This document shows positions 1 to 9,730 of a stretch of DNA of 64,000 nt, piece after piece. The notes under the pieces are model-generated. The model was not told where the DNA came from and searched no databases. It saw nothing but the letters and a program-made list of their open reading frames with translations. A program made the position numbers and the translations under genes. This DNA is from Schauerella aestuarii (GTDB taxonomy: Bacteria; Pseudomonadota; Gammaproteobacteria; Burkholderiales; Burkholderiaceae_B). The stretch's first letter is position 1. Every line of letters starts with the position of its first letter. The stretch covers positions 310,001-374,000 of the forward strand of contig NZ_SIZW01000040.1 of NCBI RefSeq assembly GCF_009866805.1, in the 5' to 3' direction.

Positions 1-59
1 CATTCGTCCGAATGCGCTTTTTCGTTTCAGGCCGCGCCGTCAGGCGCTACCGCGAAAGC

Positions 60-896
60 TCAAGGCTCGAGGCCGTGATACTTGCGGCCCAGGGCCACGG
101 TGGCCTCGAACATACCGGTCTTGTTGCCGCAGTCGTAACGCTGGCCTTCATAGCGATAGGCATACACCGCGCGCTCGCGCAGCAAGGCCTCGATGCCATC
201 GGTCAGCTGGATCTCGTTGCCGGCGCCACGCTGCGTCTTGCGCAGGTGATCGAAAATCTCCGGTTCGAGAATGTAGCGGCCTACGACGGCAAGCGTGGAG
301 GGTGCATCGGCAGGCTCCGGCTTTTCGACCATGTGCGTGACGCGTGCGGCGCGATCGTCCACGCGCTGCGCGTCGCAAATACCGTACTTTTTTGTTTCTT
401 CGCGCGGCACATCCTGCACGCCCAATACGCTGCCGTCGTACTTGATGGCGGCGTCGATGAGCTGCTTGAGCACCGGTTCGTCGGCGTCGATCAGATCATC
501 GGCCAGCAACACCGCAAACGGCTCGTTGCCCACGATGGGCGCGGCGGTGAGCACAGCGTGGCCCAGGCCCAAAGGCGCAGACTGGCGGATGTAAATGCAG
601 TTCACATTGGCGGGAAGGATGCCGCGCACGGTGTTCAGCAACTCGATCTTGTTCTTGCTCTCGAGATCGGCTTCCAGTTCAGGGGCGGAGTCGAAGTGGT
701 CCTCGATCGCACGCTTGTTGCGGCCCGTGACGAAAATCAGTTCCGTAATACCGGCCTTGACGGCTTCTTCGACCGCGTATTGAATCAGCGGTTTGTCGAC
801 GACAGGCAACATTTCCTTGGGCATCGCTTTGGTCGCGGGTAGAAAACGAGTGCCCATCCCAGCGACGGGAAAAACTGCTTTACGAATCGGTCGCAT
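60..896 (-). CDS. galU: UTP-glucose-1-phosphate uridylyltransferase
   Basis: Makes UDP-glucose from UTP and glucose-1-phosphate, the precursor for LPS and capsule sugars; cytoplasmic. The 278-residue protein has the nucleotidyltransferase signature [20 protein letters not shown] at about residues 11-30, then LLADDL and VEKP motifs, and matches the usual GalU length. The ATG at 896 was chosen over an upstream in-frame start because the family begins here and GAGG lies just upstream. It is transcribed divergently from the M48 protease gene with 65 bp between them. No partner is visible downstream because the window edge is close. Confidence 0.95.
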   Translation of the reverse strand: MRPIRKAVFPVAGMGTRFLPATKAMPKEMLPVVDKPLIQYAVEEAVKAGITELIFVTGRNKRAIEDHFDSAPELEADLESKNKIELLNTVRGILPANVNCIYIRQSAPLGLGHAVLTAAPIVGNEPFAVLLADDLIDADEPVLKQLIDAAIKYDGSVLGVQDVPREETKKYGICDAQRVDDRAARVTHMVEKPEPADAPSTLAVVGRYILEPEIFDHLRKTQRGAGNEIQLTDGIEALLRERAVYAYRYEGQRYDCGNKTGMFEATVALGRKYHGLEP

Positions 897-961
897 TAAA
901 TCCTCAGGCTTCAAAAGAGAAATGGTGCAAAACTTTTTTAGGCTGTCGCTATCATAGTCGC

Positions 962-2500
962 ATGAACCGTAAGATTCCTGCATCCCAGATGGCGTCATCC
1001 ATTCGAATGAGTGGCCGCCGCGTCATCACCAGCATCGTCAGCCTCACGCTTTTGGCGCCGATGCTGCCCCTCGTTCCGGCGTATGCCCAACCGGTTGGGG
1101 TGCCCACTATCGGCGCCGCGTCCACCGCCGAGCTATCGCCTGCACTGGAAGACCAACTCGGCGCGGCGATCATGGCCCAGGGGCGGCGCGACCCAACCTT
1201 CATCGACGACACCGAGGTAAATCAGTATCTCACCACGATGGGCAGAAAACTGGCGGGCTTTGCAGCAGGAAGCGTGCCCGATGTAACGCTTTTCGCCGTG
1301 CGCGATCCGGAGATCAACGCCTTCGCGTTGCCCGGCGGCTACATTGGTGTGCATAGCGGTCTCGTGGTGGCATCCCGCTCCGAATCCGAATTGGCCGGCG
1401 TGGTGGCCCACGAAATCGGCCACGTCGTACAGCGCCATGTGGCGCGCGGCATGACGCAGCAAAAGCAGAGCGGTGCCGTAATGATGGGTGCAATGGCGGC
1501 CGCCTTGCTGGCCGCGCTGGCGGGCGGTGGCGGCAACCTCGCGATCGGCGTGGCGGCCTTCGGTCAGGCGGCGGCCATCAATCGGCAATTGGGCTTCTCG
1601 CGCGATGCCGAACGTGAAGCCGATCGTGCCGGATTTCAGATGATGACGAAGGCGGGGTACGACCCTGCTGGCATGGTCAGCATGTTTTCGCTGCTGATGA
1701 ATGCGTCGCGGTTGAACGAAGGGGCGGGCGGGGGCGCTTGGGCGAGCACCCATCCATTGTCCATCGATCGGATGTCGGACATTCAAAACCGCAGCCGCGA
1801 ACTGACATCGACGCGCTACCTCGACAGCGACGATTACGCCTACATCCGTGCCAAGCTGCGCGTGTTGCAGGGGCGCGACACCACCTCGCAGCGCAGTACC
1901 GAACAACAACTGCGCGACGAGGTGCGAGCATTGACCGGCGTGCGCCAGTCGGCCGCCTATTACGGTCTGGCGTTGATCGCCCTGCAACGCAACCGGTCCG
2001 ACGAAGCGCAATCCTTGTGGCAGGAGGCATCGGCCGGCGGGCGCAGCGTGCCCGCCTTGGCGCAGTTGGAGGTCGACATCCTGCTGGCCCGCAAGGACAA
2101 CGCCGGTGCCGTGGCCGCTGCCGCGGCGGCTTACAAGCGCTGGCCGCAACGGCGTGCCTTGGCCATGGCGTATGCGCAGGCGCTGTCGCGCAATGGCCAG
2201 GAGGTTCAGGCGCGGGATTTCCTGCGCGAGCGCATCAAGCAATGGCCCAATGACGAACCCGATCTTTATCGTTTGCTCGCCCAAAGCGAGCAACGCAGTG
2301 GGAACGACGTCGCCGCCCGCCGCAGCATGGCCCGCTTTTACGGGATGACGGGCGCTTTGCCGGCGGCCGAGTCGCAACTGCAGCAAGCTCGCAACATGAC
2401 GCAGGATTTCTACGAGCAGTCGCAGATCGACGTGCAGATTCGTGAGCTGAAAGACAAAATGGCCGACGAACGTCAATTGCTGGAGCGGTTCAAGGGTTGA
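962..2500 (+). CDS. BepA-like periplasmic M48 metalloprotease with TPR repeats
   Basis: A zinc metalloprotease of the BepA/YfgC type, which in E. coli controls the quality of outer-membrane protein assembly and LptD. The 512-residue protein starts with a Sec signal (hydrophobic segment, then AYA-Q near residue 43). HEIGH at residues 150-154 supplies two zinc-binding histidines and the catalytic Glu, and E219 in the READRAGF stretch is the likely third ligand. The C-terminal half (about 320-480) is helical and TPR-like. The start is uncertain: in-frame ATGs at 962, 989 and 1007 all lack a good ribosome site. The family is clear; orthology to BepA is inferred. Confidence 0.9.
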   Translation: MNRKIPASQMASSIRMSGRRVITSIVSLTLLAPMLPLVPAYAQPVGVPTIGAASTAELSPALEDQLGAAIMAQGRRDPTFIDDTEVNQYLTTMGRKLAGFAAGSVPDVTLFAVRDPEINAFALPGGYIGVHSGLVVASRSESELAGVVAHEIGHVVQRHVARGMTQQKQSGAVMMGAMAAALLAALAGGGGNLAIGVAAFGQAAAINRQLGFSRDAEREADRAGFQMMTKAGYDPAGMVSMFSLLMNASRLNEGAGGGAWASTHPLSIDRMSDIQNRSRELTSTRYLDSDDYAYIRAKLRVLQGRDTTSQRSTEQQLRDEVRALTGVRQSAAYYGLALIALQRNRSDEAQSLWQEASAGGRSVPALAQLEVDILLARKDNAGAVAAAAAAYKRWPQRRALAMAYAQALSRNGQEVQARDFLRERIKQWPNDEPDLYRLLAQSEQRSGNDVAARRSMARFYGMTGALPAAESQLQQARNMTQDFYEQSQIDVQIRELKDKMADERQLLERFKG

Positions 2501-2668
2501 TCGCCAGGCCGCCCGGTCGGATAGGTTTGCGGCCGGGTTCCGGCATACCGGTCGGGAAGGGCCCTACGGTCAGGTCCCGAATGCCCGGATCAGATAACCC
2601 TGCAGCAGGGCCCGATATGGCCCCCCTATGGTCTCCCCTAGGGGCGCCACCAGGCCGATGCAACGCGC

Positions 2669-3766
2669 CTAAAGTCCGGTTTCGAAAAACCGGCCCAGGC
2701 GCTGGGGCAGCCAGTTCAGGTGCCCCGGAAATGCGCCTGCGGGAAAGCCTGCATGGCCCCCTTCGGGCGGCTGATGCAGGAGCACCGACTCGGCGCAATC
2801 GGCCGGCCCGGGCAGGGCTGCTGCCGGCATGAACGGGTCGTTGCGCGCATTCAGGATCAGCGTCGGCAGGGCAATGGTGCGCAAGTGCGGCTTGCTCGAG
2901 GCGCGCGTCCAGTAATCCAGCGCGTTGCGGTAGCCGTGCATGGGCGCGGTATAGGCATCGTCGAAGTCGCGCAGATCGCGGGCATGCGAGATCCGCATCA
3001 CATCGATCGCACCTGGAAATCGCCGCGCTTTTTCCATGACCTTGTGCTTCATGGTCTTCAGGAAGTGCGCGGTGTAAACATGCCGATTGAAGAAATTTTT
3101 CGACAACTGGTTGCCGCCGGCGACCAGATCCATGGGCACGGAGACGCCCGCGCAGGCATGCAGGCCTTCGATGGCCGTACCCTGTTCGCCCAGGTATTTT
3201 AGCAAGGCATTGCCGCCCAGCGACACACCCACGGCATGCCAGCGCGCATGCGGCACGCGCCGCTGCGTGGCGCCGAGCAGAAATTTGACCTCGTCCGAAT
3301 CGCCTGAGTAATAGGCGCGCGCCAGACGATTCGGCGTGCCCGAGCACCCGCGAAAGTGGGCAATGGCCACGACCCAGCCCCGGGCGCGAAAATGGTGGGC
3401 GATGCTCTGGGCATAGCGGCTTTTACTGCCACCTTCCAAACCGTGAAACAGCACCAGCGCAGGCGTAAGCGGCGTATTGGGTAACGCTGCCCAGTCGGCG
3501 TCGCAGGCCCAGCGGGCCGCTGCCGTTTTCTTGTCGGCGATGGCCAGGGCCGTCATCGATTCGCCGGCTGGCGCCTTGTGCGGAAACAGCCCCGGCCCCG
3601 TCCAGTCGATATCGACGAAGTCGCCATCCGGCGTGTTGACGCGTTCCCGGACGAACGCAATCCGATGATGATGTGCGAACAGCGCGCCATAGATCGTCTG
3701 GCTGTGCCCATCGGGCAACCAGGCTGGCGTGGGGCAGGGCGAGGCGTCTAAGCGGGCGGAAGCCAA
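2669..3766 (-). CDS. YheT-family alpha/beta hydrolase
   Basis: A 365-residue alpha/beta hydrolase of the YheT (UPF0017) type, probably a carboxylesterase of unknown substrate. LVLFHGLEGG forms the oxyanion region and GVSLGG carries the nucleophile elbow with Ser182. ARNDPF and GGHAGF near the end fit the Asp and His of the triad. There is no ATG near the N-terminus. A TTG at 3766, with AGGCG five bases upstream, gives the family-typical PAWLPDGHSQTIYGAL beginning. It follows the NTF2-like gene by 12 bp, so the two are probably co-transcribed. Confidence 0.88.
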   Translation of the reverse strand: MASARLDASPCPTPAWLPDGHSQTIYGALFAHHHRIAFVRERVNTPDGDFVDIDWTGPGLFPHKAPAGESMTALAIADKKTAAARWACDADWAALPNTPLTPALVLFHGLEGGSKSRYAQSIAHHFRARGWVVAIAHFRGCSGTPNRLARAYYSGDSDEVKFLLGATQRRVPHARWHAVGVSLGGNALLKYLGEQGTAIEGLHACAGVSVPMDLVAGGNQLSKNFFNRHVYTAHFLKTMKHKVMEKARRFPGAIDVMRISHARDLRDFDDAYTAPMHGYRNALDYWTRASSKPHLRTIALPTLILNARNDPFMPAAALPGPADCAESVLLHQPPEGGHAGFPAGAFPGHLNWLPQRLGRFFETGL

Positions 3767-3778
3767 ATCAGCGCCTGA

Positions 3779-4201
3779 TCAATGCAGCATGTCGGGCATA
3801 TCGTGCAAATCGAATTCGGCGGCGGTATGTGGCGCGGGTGCGGCGTGGTGCAACACCATGCGCCAGCCCGTGGGACCTTTGTGAAACACATTGGTCGCGT
3901 AGCCATAAGACAGTCGCGCACCGTCGCGCGTACGCACGGTCACTTGCTCGATCACGATATGAGTGACGCTCAGCATGCTGGTCATGACGACCGGGCTCAT
4001 CGGGCGAATATGCACCGGGCCGGCGTCGAGAATCTGGCGCCACGATTGTTGAACTGCGTCGTGCCCCTGCAATCGCATGCCGCCTGGATGAATGCAGACG
4101 ATGTCGTCATCGTCTGCCCAGACTTGCATCAGGCGAACGTAATCGCCTTGCTCGAGGGCTTCGTAGAAGGCGTGTTCGGCTTCGTCGGGGGTCGCGAACA
4201 T
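3779..4201 (-). CDS. NTF2-like/SnoaL-like (DUF4440-type) protein
   Basis: A 140-residue cytoplasmic protein with the single-domain NTF2-like fold pattern: an N-terminal helix with FYEALEQGDYVRLMQVWADD, IHPGG, the W-RQIL helix, then paired strands ending in GYATNVFHKGPTGWRMVLHHAAP. Such proteins are small hydrolases, isomerases or binding domains, and nothing here fixes a substrate. It lies between the small zinc-finger gene (12 bp upstream) and the YheT hydrolase (12 bp downstream), suggesting a three-gene operon. The start ATG is clear. Family is fairly sure, function unknown. Confidence 0.8.
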   Translation of the reverse strand: MFATPDEAEHAFYEALEQGDYVRLMQVWADDDDIVCIHPGGMRLQGHDAVQQSWRQILDAGPVHIRPMSPVVMTSMLSVTHIVIEQVTVRTRDGARLSYGYATNVFHKGPTGWRMVLHHAAPAPHTAAEFDLHDMPDMLH

Positions 4202-4213
4202 GGGCGTCGCGGC

Positions 4214-4432
4214 TTAGTGGCCGTGACCGGACAGCACCGTGCCGGCGCGCAGCCGGTACTCGGCCCCACAGTACGGGCAGCGTGCCGAGCCCGTATGTGC
4301 CACGTCGAGGAAGACACGCGGGTGCATGCTCCACAAGGGCGCTTTCGGGTTGGGGCAGTACACCGGCAAATCTTCAGCACCCACTTCGATCAATTCGTGG
4401 GTGGCGGTGCTAGGGGTCGTGGCGGCGGTCAT
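4214..4432 (-). CDS. CHCC-type zinc-finger protein
   Basis: A 72-residue protein with the CHCC zinc-finger seen in the mitochondrial complex I subunit NDUFS6 and in many short bacterial proteins: a Cys in LPVYCPNP, a His in SMHPRVFLD, then CPYCGAEYRL. The C-terminus ends in a short Gly/His tail. The ATG at 4432 has GGAA upstream; the TTG four codons earlier is less likely. It heads the apparent operon with the NTF2-like and YheT genes. Its role in bacteria is not established. Confidence 0.85.
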   Translation of the reverse strand: MTAATTPSTATHELIEVGAEDLPVYCPNPKAPLWSMHPRVFLDVAHTGSARCPYCGAEYRLRAGTVLSGHGH

Positions 4433-4648
4433 GACAAGTTCCAATACTCGCGTTTATCGCGCCGTATTGTATCAAGCGCGAGGTTACAATGCGCGTTCAA
4501 TTCCGTGGCCGGAAAGGCCCGCATCCGGGGTTCGCCCCGCTCCAAGATAACCGATGTCCAACTGCTTCATCGCTTTTGCATTCGGGCCGGCGGAGACAGC
4601 CGCATTGCGCGGTCTACCGGCCTCGCGTTTCCACCCGGCGCGCGCATC

Positions 4649-5398
4649 ATGACCCTCGAAACGGACCTCGCCGCCGAGGACGTGCAGTGCGCGCGTACCG
4701 AGCGCCGCGCCGCGCTGCGCGACGGGTTGCGGGCGGTATCGCCCACGTTGATCGCCACTGCCACGTGGGGGTTGGTCACCGGGGTGGCCATGGTCAAGTC
4801 GGGGTTGACCGATAACGTCGCGCTCGCCATGACGCTGCTGGTGTATGCGGGTTCCGCGCAATTGACCTCCCTGCCGCTGATTGCCAGCGGCGCACCGCTG
4901 TGGCTGATCTTTGCCGCCGGCTGCGTGGTCAACGTGCGATTCATCATTTTCGGCGCGGCGTTGCACCCGTACTTTCGTCACCTGCCGTGGCCCAAACGCC
5001 TGGTGCTGGGCTATTTCACGACCGACATGGCCTTCGTGCTCTTCATGCCGCGCTATGGCGAGGCAGCGGTGCGCGGCACGCGCGAGCAGATGTGGTTCTT
5101 CATCGGTTGTATCGTGCCCGGATGGGTGGCCTGGCAGGTGTCCAGCCTGACCGGCATTTACCTCGCGTCGATCGTTCCCACCACGTGGTCGCTCGATTTC
5201 GCGGCCGTGCTGGCGTTGCTGGCCATCACGATTCCGTTGGCCAGTTCCCGCCCGATCCTCGTGGCCATGCTCGCCGCCGGGGTGGTGGCCTGGGTAGGGC
5301 AGGTGTTTCCGTTGCGCCTGGGGCTGGCCGCCGCGGTCTTCGCGGGCATCGTCGCCGGCATGTTGGCCGAGCGCTATTTGCCGGAGCAGCGCCGATGA
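4649..5398 (+). CDS. azlC: AzlC-family branched-chain amino acid exporter, large subunit
   Basis: An inner-membrane protein of 249 residues with about seven hydrophobic segments and the AzlC/YgaZ landmarks: WGLVTGVAMVKSGL, YAGSAQLTSLPLI, NVRFIIFGAAL and DMAFVLF. With AzlD it exports branched-chain amino acids or their analogues. The open frame continues about 290 codons further upstream, but that part is the antisense shadow of two neighbouring genes. The ATG at 4649 gives the family's length, although its ribosome site is weak. Its stop overlaps the azlD start (ATGA), so the two are translationally coupled. Confidence 0.9.
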   Translation: MTLETDLAAEDVQCARTERRAALRDGLRAVSPTLIATATWGLVTGVAMVKSGLTDNVALAMTLLVYAGSAQLTSLPLIASGAPLWLIFAAGCVVNVRFIIFGAALHPYFRHLPWPKRLVLGYFTTDMAFVLFMPRYGEAAVRGTREQMWFFIGCIVPGWVAWQVSSLTGIYLASIVPTTWSLDFAAVLALLAITIPLASSRPILVAMLAAGVVAWVGQVFPLRLGLAAAVFAGIVAGMLAERYLPEQRR

Positions 5399-5730
5399 GC
5401 GATATCGTGTGGCAGGACTGGTACGCCGTGCTGGCCGTCGTGTTGTTGTTTGTCTGCAGTGTGGTCACGCGCTCGGGCTATATGGTGTTCGGCGACTACC
5501 TGCCGCTCCCCGATGGGGTGCGCCGCGCGCTGCGCTATGCCCCGGCGTCGGCCCTTACCGCCATCGTGCTGCCGGACATGCTGCCCTGGACGGCGGCGGC
5601 CGGCCCCACGTTCGATTACCGCCTCGTTGCGGGCATCGTGGCCACGCTCGTTTTCCTGCGCACACGCAGCGCCGTGCTCGTCATTGTGAGCGGCATGGCC
5701 ACACTTTGGCTGCTGCGTTGGCTGGCGTAA
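5395..5730 (+). CDS. azlD: AzlD-family amino acid exporter, small subunit
   Basis: A 111-residue membrane protein with four likely membrane segments and the AzlD/YgaH pattern VVTRSGYMVFGDYLPLP, then RRALRYAPASALTAIVLP. It is the obligate partner of AzlC, whose stop codon overlaps this ATG. The pair lacks a recognisable Lrp-type regulator next to it. Function is inferred from family and pairing. Confidence 0.9.
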   Translation: MSDIVWQDWYAVLAVVLLFVCSVVTRSGYMVFGDYLPLPDGVRRALRYAPASALTAIVLPDMLPWTAAAGPTFDYRLVAGIVATLVFLRTRSAVLVIVSGMATLWLLRWLA

Positions 5731-5873
5731 TAACGATTTTGGGCTGGGTGCGTTAAACTAGCAGGATTCCTAGCCCAACGGCCCGGTGCCTGGCGATCGA
5801 AGCGTCTCTTGAATGACGGCTTCGCGGTACTTACATCCGCACAGCGTAATCGGTTCCGGCACCTGCCCAGTAC

Positions 5874-7346
5874 ATGACTCAAGAAATTACCTCCGTCGCA
5901 TCCGCGACTGACGCACCCTCGTGCACGTTCTCCGATTTCGATCTGCATCCGTTGTTGTTGCAGTCGATCGTCGAGACGGGCTACACGACGCCCACGCCTA
6001 TCCAGGCGCAGGCCATTCCTGTCGTGATCGAGGGGCGCGACGTCATGGGGGCGGCGCAAACCGGCACCGGCAAGACCGCCGCGTTCACGGTGCCGATCCT
6101 GCATCGCATCATGCCGCTGGCCAACAGCAGCGCGTCGCCCGCACGTCACCCCGTTCGCGCCTTGATTCTCACGCCCACGCGCGAGTTGGCCGATCAGGTC
6201 GCCGAAAGCGTGCGCCGTTATGCCAAGCGCACGCCGCTGCGTTCGGCCGTGGTGTTCGGCGGCGTGGATATCGGGCCCCAGAAGCAAGCGTTGCGCGAGG
6301 GCTGCGAAGTGCTCATCGCCACGCCTGGCCGCCTGCTCGATCACGTCGAACAAAAAAATGTGAATCTGGGTCAGGTCGGCATCCTGGTGCTCGACGAGGC
6401 CGATCGCATGCTCGACATGGGCTTTCTGCCCGACCTCGAGCGCATCATGCGCCTGCTGCCGGCGCAGCGCCAGACACTGCTGTTTTCGGCCACGTTCAGC
6501 GGCGAAATCCGCAAACTGGGCCGTACGTATCTCAAGTCGCCGACTGAAATCGAAGTCGCAGCCCGCAATGCAACGGCTGAAAACGTCACGCAGATCGCGT
6601 ATGAGATGTCCAGCGACGCCAAGCGTGCCGCCGTGGTTCATCTGGTCAAGTCGCGCGGTTTGAAGCAAGTCATCGTCTTCTCAAATACGAAGATCGGTAC
6701 CGGCCGCCTGGCACGCCAACTGGTGCTCGACGGCGTCACCGCAGAATCCATCCATGGCGACAAGAGCCAGCTCGATCGCATGAAGGCCCTTGAAGCCTTC
6801 AAGGCCGGCGAACTCGAAGTGCTGGTGGCCACCGATGTGGCCGCCCGCGGCCTGGACGTGGCCGGCGTGCCTTGCGTGATCAACTACGATCTGCCGTACA
6901 ACGCGGAAGATTACGTGCACCGGATCGGCCGCACCGGTCGCGCCGGCGCGTCGGGCGAAGCCATTGCGCTCTACACGCCCGATGAAGAGAAGTTTCTGCT
7001 CGATATCGAGAAGCTCATCAAATATCAGGTGCCGCGCGGCAAACTGGATGTGCCGGCCGAACTGGTGGCACGCAGTCACACGCGGTCGAGCGAACCGCGC
7101 GAGCGTCCGGCGCGCGGCGAACGCCCGCCGCGCGGTGACCGTCCGGAACGTGCCGAGCGCAGCGATCGTCCCGTCCGATCGAGCAACCGGCGCAGCGAAG
7201 GCCGTGGTCCTGCGGTCGATGAGTTTTTCCTGAAGCCCTACGAGCCGTCTGCACCCAGCGAGCAATCGGCTGTGCCGGACGAACCGGTACGCCCGGCGCT
7301 CAAGCGCCAGACCGCCGTGCTGCTCGGCGGCGGCGGAAAGCCCTGA
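5874..7346 (+). CDS. rhlE: RhlE-like DEAD-box RNA helicase
   Basis: An ATP-dependent RNA helicase of 490 residues. The Q motif GYTTPTPIQ is followed by AQTGTGKT (61-68), PTRELA, DEAD (174-177), SAT (205-207), and HRIGRTGR near 349-356 in the second RecA domain. The C-terminal tail from about residue 395 is rich in Arg, Glu and Pro (repeats of RGERPPRGDRPERAER type) and probably binds RNA non-specifically. Such helicases work in ribosome assembly and mRNA turnover. No strong ribosome site is visible. The gene converges with the thioredoxin gene, 4 bp apart. Confidence 0.92.
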   Translation: MTQEITSVASATDAPSCTFSDFDLHPLLLQSIVETGYTTPTPIQAQAIPVVIEGRDVMGAAQTGTGKTAAFTVPILHRIMPLANSSASPARHPVRALILTPTRELADQVAESVRRYAKRTPLRSAVVFGGVDIGPQKQALREGCEVLIATPGRLLDHVEQKNVNLGQVGILVLDEADRMLDMGFLPDLERIMRLLPAQRQTLLFSATFSGEIRKLGRTYLKSPTEIEVAARNATAENVTQIAYEMSSDAKRAAVVHLVKSRGLKQVIVFSNTKIGTGRLARQLVLDGVTAESIHGDKSQLDRMKALEAFKAGELEVLVATDVAARGLDVAGVPCVINYDLPYNAEDYVHRIGRTGRAGASGEAIALYTPDEEKFLLDIEKLIKYQVPRGKLDVPAELVARSHTRSSEPRERPARGERPPRGDRPERAERSDRPVRSSNRRSEGRGPAVDEFFLKPYEPSAPSEQSAVPDEPVRPALKRQTAVLLGGGGKP

Positions 7347-7350
7347 TCGG

Positions 7351-7734
7351 TCAGGCTGCCTGCAAGCGTGCCCAGTTGGGCAGCTTCGTGGGCACTTCGG
7401 CGCTGTCGGCGTTCAAGCTATCCAGTAGTCGTTCAAGATGGCCGATGTGCGGCAGCATCGGTCCAAAAAACACATGGCGTTCGCCATGGCATACCGACAA
7501 CGTCGGAAAATTCTCGACATCCTCTTCACCCAGCCAGTCGGCATGGTCTTCGATATCCACCCAGATAAACAGGGTGGCTGGGTGCGTATCGGCCAACGCG
7601 TCGAATTTCACGCGGTAGGCCGTGCAGGTATCGCACCACGCGGCGCAATAGCACACCACGACGCGGTCGCGGGCGGGGTCGGCCAGGGCAGCGCGTAGCA
7701 CCGCGCTATCGGAATCGGGAAGAAGGGCAGGCAT
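7351..7734 (-). CDS. Thioredoxin-fold protein
   Basis: A 127-residue cytoplasmic thioredoxin-fold protein with active site WCDTC (C34 and C37) rather than WCGPC, followed by a DIEDHADWLGEEDVENFPTLSV segment holding the cis-proline. It lacks a signal peptide. The ATG at 7734 is preferred over a TTG five codons upstream. Its 3' end abuts rhlE. It is probably a general disulfide reductase; the partner is unknown. Confidence 0.85.
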   Translation of the reverse strand: MPALLPDSDSAVLRAALADPARDRVVVCYCAAWCDTCTAYRVKFDALADTHPATLFIWVDIEDHADWLGEEDVENFPTLSVCHGERHVFFGPMLPHIGHLERLLDSLNADSAEVPTKLPNWARLQAA

Positions 7735-7802
7735 CGTAAGCAGGGGCAATCCGGTTTGACTATGATACTCGGGATGCCCTTTCTCCTTTTCAAACCTTGC
7801 CT

Positions 7803-8654
7803 ATGACTCCGTCCGATCGTCGTCCTGTCGTCGTGCCAGCCGGTACCTCGATTTCCGTGGGTTTCCGAGGCGTGGCCACCGCTTTCAAACGCGCGGCAAT
7901 ATCGCAGTGCCACCCCAGCATGCTGTTCGCCTTGTTGTTGCCTTTCCTGATCGTGTTCGTGGGTGCACTGCTGCTGCTCTGGTTCGGCTGGACGCCACTC
8001 ACCCAGTGGCTTGCTGCCCAGGCCGCGCAGTGGGAAATCGTCAACGACGTCGATGCCTGGCTGGTGGCCGTCGGCCTCTTTTCAATCAAGCTCTGGTTGA
8101 TTCCCATCCTGGCGTGCGTGATTCTGTTGCCGATCTCCGGCATTCTCGGCTTGGCCGTGGCGGCAGTGTTCGTCATGCCCATCGTGTTGCGTCACATCGG
8201 GCCGCGCAATTATCCCGCGGTCGCGCGCATGGGCCGTCATGCCACGATCGTCAGTACCTGGAATGCCATCTGGGTCATGGCCGCCTTCGCGCTCGGCTGG
8301 GGGCTCACCCTGCCGTTGTGGCTCGTGCCGCCGATGGCGGTACTGCTTTCGGTGTTCTGGTGGGCCTTCGCGTTTTCACGCATGTTGCGTATCGACGCCA
8401 TCGTCGACCACGCAAGTTCCGCGGAGCGCGAGCTGCTGCTGGCGCGCCACAACAAAGGTTTCTGGATGATCGGCTTCGTTTGCGCCGTCATCAATTTGTT
8501 GCCCCCGGCCTGGATTGTGCTTCCTGTGTATTCGGCGCTTGTTTTTGCCCATTACGGGTTGAATGCGCTGGAAGACCTGCGTCGCTCGCAACCGCCGGCG
8601 TCCGATCCGCTTGCCGGCGATCCGCGGCAGATCGGTGCGCCGCCCGCTTTCTAA
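7803..8654 (+). CDS. EI24/CysZ-like integral membrane protein
   Basis: A 283-residue inner-membrane protein with about six hydrophobic segments, including a long one near residues 37-62 (LFALLLPFLIVFVGALLLLW) and one near the C-terminus (INLLPPAWIVLPVYSALVFAHYG). The N-terminal GFRGVATAFKRAAISQCHPSM stretch and overall layout match the EI24 domain family, which includes the sulfate transporter CysZ; sulfate transport is not claimed. It precedes the CinA-type gene by 34 bp on the same strand. The ATG at 7803 is preferred to a TTG two codons earlier. Confidence 0.8.
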   Translation: MTPSDRRPVVVPAGTSISVGFRGVATAFKRAAISQCHPSMLFALLLPFLIVFVGALLLLWFGWTPLTQWLAAQAAQWEIVNDVDAWLVAVGLFSIKLWLIPILACVILLPISGILGLAVAAVFVMPIVLRHIGPRNYPAVARMGRHATIVSTWNAIWVMAAFALGWGLTLPLWLVPPMAVLLSVFWWAFAFSRMLRIDAIVDHASSAERELLLARHNKGFWMIGFVCAVINLLPPAWIVLPVYSALVFAHYGLNALEDLRRSQPPASDPLAGDPRQIGAPPAF

Positions 8655-8688
8655 TACACGTCGAAAAACCTTTCTGGAACGCCTAGTC

Positions 8689-9501
8689 ATGACTTCTGTT
8701 TCAACCGAACGCCGCATTCGCCTCATCATCGTTGGAGATGAAATTCTTTCGGGACGGCGCCAGGACAAGCACTTCGGCAAGATCGTCGAAATGCTCAGCG
8801 CCCGCGGGTTGTCGGTGCATCAGGCTCAACTGCTGCCCGACGACCGCGCGACGATGACCGATGCGTTCAAGGCCAGCTTTGCCAGCGGCGACATCGTGTT
8901 GTGCTGCGGTGGGATCGGTGCCACCCCCGATGACCATACACGCCAGGCTGCCGCCGCCGCACTGGGGGTGCCGTTGGTGCTGCATCCCGAAGCCGAACTG
9001 CTGATTACGGCGCGGTGCGCCGAGATGGCCGAGAAAGGGCAGGGCAGCGCCGATATGTCGCTGCCGGAAAACCAACAGCGCCTGCAGATGGGCACCTTTC
9101 CCGCGGGCTGCGAGATCGTGCCCAATCCGTACAACAAGATTCCCGGCTTTTTCATCGAAAACCATACGTTCGTGCCCGGCTTTCCAGTGATGGCGTGGCC
9201 CATGCTCGAATGGACGCTCGATACGCGCTACGCCAATTTGCATCACCGCACGTTGCACGCCGAGCATTCCTTCCTCGTGTACAAGCTGCCCGAATCGCGC
9301 ATCACGCCCGCCATGGTGTACGTGGAAGCGCATTGGCCCGGTCTGCGTGCCTTCAGTCTGCCCAGCGTAGGCGAAAACGGCGACCGGCCGCACATCGAAT
9401 TGGGTGTCAAGGGCGAGCCGCTGGCTGCGGGTGAGGCTTTGGATTATCTACGTGCCGAGGTGACCCGCCTGGGCGGGGAGTTCACGATCGCCGCTGATTA
9501 G
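8689..9501 (+). CDS. CinA-type molybdopterin-binding domain protein
   Basis: A 270-residue protein with a MoCF/MoaB-like domain: RLIIVGDEILSGRRQDKHF, then CCGGIGATPDDHTRQAAAAALG. This is the N-terminal half found in CinA (competence/damage-inducible) proteins. The separate C-terminal nicotinamide-mononucleotide deamidase domain of CinA is absent, so this is the stand-alone form. The ATG at 8689 fits the family start and has GGAA upstream. Substrate and role are not settled for stand-alone members. Confidence 0.88.
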   Translation: MTSVSTERRIRLIIVGDEILSGRRQDKHFGKIVEMLSARGLSVHQAQLLPDDRATMTDAFKASFASGDIVLCCGGIGATPDDHTRQAAAAALGVPLVLHPEAELLITARCAEMAEKGQGSADMSLPENQQRLQMGTFPAGCEIVPNPYNKIPGFFIENHTFVPGFPVMAWPMLEWTLDTRYANLHHRTLHAEHSFLVYKLPESRITPAMVYVEAHWPGLRAFSLPSVGENGDRPHIELGVKGEPLAAGEALDYLRAEVTRLGGEFTIAAD

Positions 9502-9730
9502 GGCGTCATACGCACGTGATGCCGATCTGGCGCGCGTGCCGCCCATCGGACCATTCCCCCGATCCGCTTGTGAATTTATCGCACCGTATGCCCATTCGGT
9601 GGACATATCAGGTCGGCTGATTATGGTCAGATTTCACGATATGGGATAGAATTCGCCGCATTGCCGTCTTTGTTGCGGTGCGGCGCGAATAGGCGCCTGC
9701 CGCGTCGGCGCTCTCGGTTCGACCCAGGCT

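Noticed and set aside
3782-4648. A 289-codon N-terminal extension of AzlC
   Set aside because: It is antisense to the NTF2-like and zinc-finger genes and has no membrane or family signal; AzlC begins at 4649.
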